DNA from: Brevundimonas sp. Leaf363
GTDB taxonomy: Bacteria; Pseudomonadota; Alphaproteobacteria; Caulobacterales; Caulobacteraceae
Length of the DNA stretch: 64,000 bases
Direction: 5' to 3'
NCBI RefSeq assembly: GCF_001424025.1
Contig: NZ_LMPZ01000004.1
Coordinates: forward strand, 217,458-281,457
Below the pieces are notes generated by a model, which worked only from the letters and a program-made list of their open reading frames with translations, searched no databases and was not told the origin of the DNA. Within the stretch, counting starts at the first letter, position 1; each line of letters starts with the position of its first letter. The position numbers and the translations under genes are program-made. Of this stretch, positions 63,060-64,000 are shown in pieces.

Positions 63060-63545
63060 CTAAAGCCGCCGCGCACCCAGCGCGGCGGCCCTTGCCAGCA
63101 TCGATGCGATCTGGGCTTCCGAGCGCAACAGGGCCTCCGGTCCGCCCGCCACGCTGACGTTCACCGTCACCGATGATCCGCCCACGGCGTCCACCGTCCC
63201 GGCGCCCGCCGGCCGGAACACCTCCGGCCCCCGCTCGCCGACCAGATACGCCCCGCCCGCGCTGACCGGTCCGCCATCGGCGCGACCGCCCGAGAACAGG
63301 CCGCCCACCGCGCCCGCGATCGCGGCGCTCAAGCCCTGCCCCGCCCCCGCATTGACGGCGCTCAGCACCGCGCGCGCCAGTTCCGACAGCGACACCTCGC
63401 CGTCCGCCGCCGCCCGCGCCAACGATGACGCCAGACTGTCGCCCGCCCGGTCAAAGGCGTCGCTGATCGTGTCCGCCGCCTCGGCCGCCTCGGCCTTCAG
63501 CTGATCCAGCGCCTGCGACGCGCGCTCCCGCTCTTCATCCGTCAT
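63060..63545 (-). CDS. GTA tail tape-measure protein (gp11-like), short
   Basis: The 161-residue product resembles the GTA phage tail tape measure: coiled helical N-terminal half (EERERASQALDQLKAEAAEAADTIS), Ala/Gly-rich membrane-type stretch (LSAAIAGAVGGLFSG), the characteristic GGAYLVGERGPEVFRPAGAG motif (about residues 97-115) and SVTVNVSVAGGPEALLRSEAQIASMLARA. Tape-measure length sets tail length; this one is short. It overlaps the preceding small gene by 11 bp. Confidence 0.9.
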   Translation of the reverse strand: MTDEERERASQALDQLKAEAAEAADTISDAFDRAGDSLASSLARAAADGEVSLSELARAVLSAVNAGAGQGLSAAIAGAVGGLFSGGRADGGPVSAGGAYLVGERGPEVFRPAGAGTVDAVGGSSVTVNVSVAGGPEALLRSEAQIASMLARAAALGARRL

Positions 63546-63708
63546 CGGGCCATCGCTCCGCCATTCGTTCCAGATCTTCGCGCCTCAGCGCACCACCCGA
63601 AGGCCGCGCCGTCAGCCATCGCCACTCCCGCAGCGACAGCCGCCAGAACGCGCCGGGCGCCACGCCGAGCGTCACGGCCAGCCGCATCATCTTCGCCCAG
63701 GGCGTCAC
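63535..63708 (-). CDS. GTA small protein, rcc01693-like (phage tail assembly chaperone)
   Basis: The 57-residue product begins VTPWAKMMRLAVTLGVAPGAFWRLSLREWRWL and ends LERMAERWPDDG. This is the DUF2376/rcc01693 pattern (W..LMR..LGL.P..FW.L...E), which is thought to act as a tail assembly chaperone beside the GTA gp10 gene. The start is a GTG overlapping the gp10 stop (GTGA) and its stop overlaps gp11. It is too short for routine gene calling at a high cutoff. Confidence 0.85.
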   Translation of the reverse strand: MTPWAKMMRLAVTLGVAPGAFWRLSLREWRWLTARPSGGALRREDLERMAERWPDDG

Positions 63709-63983
63709 AGGAGCGCCGCCCGAAAAGCCTCGGCGACACCCCTCGCCGCCGCCCCCGGAGACGCCCGCGCCGCCAACGCGCCGTCCTCGCCGCCGCCCCG
63801 CAACAGCGCCGCCAACACCGCCGCCAGATCCCCCGCCGACGCCGCCCGCATCCGGGGCCCCAGCGCCTCCAGTCCATTCACCGCCAGCGCCCCCTCGATC
63901 TCCGCCAGAGCGCCGAGCGTCAGGCACAGACGACGAGGCGCGCCGTCGATCTCGATGGACACTTCACCGCGCGCTGTGTTCAT
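63705..63983 (-). CDS. GTA tail protein gp10-like
   Basis: The 92-residue product matches the GTA gp10 family (DUF3356): RGEVSIEIDGAPRRLCLTLGALAEIEGALAVNGLEALGPRMRAAS (residues about 5-49), where the sequence GALAEIE and LGPRM are recognisable. A tail Ala-rich helix follows. It is the first GTA gene whose start lies in the window. The ATG has GGGGGAGGATTTAGGCG upstream; this GGGGGAGG is the left edge of another repeat copy at the window end. Confidence 0.87.
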   Translation of the reverse strand: MNTARGEVSIEIDGAPRRLCLTLGALAEIEGALAVNGLEALGPRMRAASAGDLAAVLAALLRGGGEDGALAARASPGAAARGVAEAFRAALL

Positions 63984-63990
63984 CGCCTAA

Positions 63991-64000
63991 ATCCTCCCCC
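63991..64000. repeat. Start of another palindromic repeat copy (A6), truncated by the window
   Basis: The last bases read TCCTCCCCC, the first bases of the repeat family found at 9317, 13905, 45935, 52277 and 61177, and sit just upstream of the gp10-like gene as its Shine-Dalgarno. Only the edge is visible, so this is tentative. Confidence 0.5.

Overview
The window is GC-rich, densely coded DNA with many 1-4 bp stop/start overlaps and almost no non-coding space. The gene content points to an alphaproteobacterium of the order Caulobacterales, and I think Brevundimonas is the most likely genus. The grounds are the ruvC-ruvA-ruvB order, TonB-receptor sugar loci with a flavin halogenase, an alphaproteobacterial rpoH, and a gene transfer agent (GTA) tail cluster. 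The genus is inferred from gene content and style; no rRNA gene is present to prove it.

Layout. 1-5500 holds Holliday junction genes (ruvB cut by the left edge, ruvA, ruvC), yebC, a ParD/ParE-type toxin-antitoxin pair, a hemerythrin protein, a thioesterase and small membrane proteins. 5600-13800 holds an alcohol dehydrogenase, a sodium/sugar symporter divergent from a sugar dehydrogenase, a C4-dicarboxylate carrier, a tryptophan-halogenase-family protein and a FucP-type sugar permease. 14100-28700 is a starch/maltodextrin locus: TonB receptor, exported GH13 amylase, cytoplasmic GH13 glucosidase, LacI regulator, exported GH97, SLC45-type permease, exported esterase and lipoprotein GH15 glucoamylase. 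Candidate LacI-type operators lie in its control regions. 28700-31000 is a TorF-type porin and amtB behind a near-ideal sigma-54 promoter.

31150-40760 is one long minus-strand branched-chain amino acid operon, ilvD-ilvC-ilvG-ilvM-leuA-leuC-leuD-leuB. It is preceded by a Val/Ile/Leu-rich leader peptide and an intrinsic terminator, so it looks controlled by classical attenuation. Its ilvM is ACT-domain-only and its leuA lacks the usual C-terminal regulatory domain. 40780-44830 holds a sugar aminotransferase/acetyltransferase pair and a two-component system. 44900-48400 holds glycolytic genes (gap, pgk, class I aldolase). 48400-56800 holds a DUF2799 lipoprotein, an RluD-type pseudouridine synthase, a ThuA-like protein, rpoH with a strong promoter, a receiver protein whose phospho-acceptor Asp is Glu, purA, serC and a DnaJ-family co-chaperone.

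57084 to the right edge is the distal part of a GTA tail cluster, in transcription order gp10, a small rcc01693-like gene, gp11, gp12, gp13, gp14, gp15. It is interrupted by an opposite-strand DUF805 gene and by a copy of an intergenic repeat. That repeat family (CCTCCCCAT...ATGGGGAGG) occurs at six places in the window and in at least one place appears to supply the Shine-Dalgarno sequence of the next gene. Two other inverted-repeat elements are seen, one inside the leu operon. No tRNA, rRNA, CRISPR array or intact transposase was seen.
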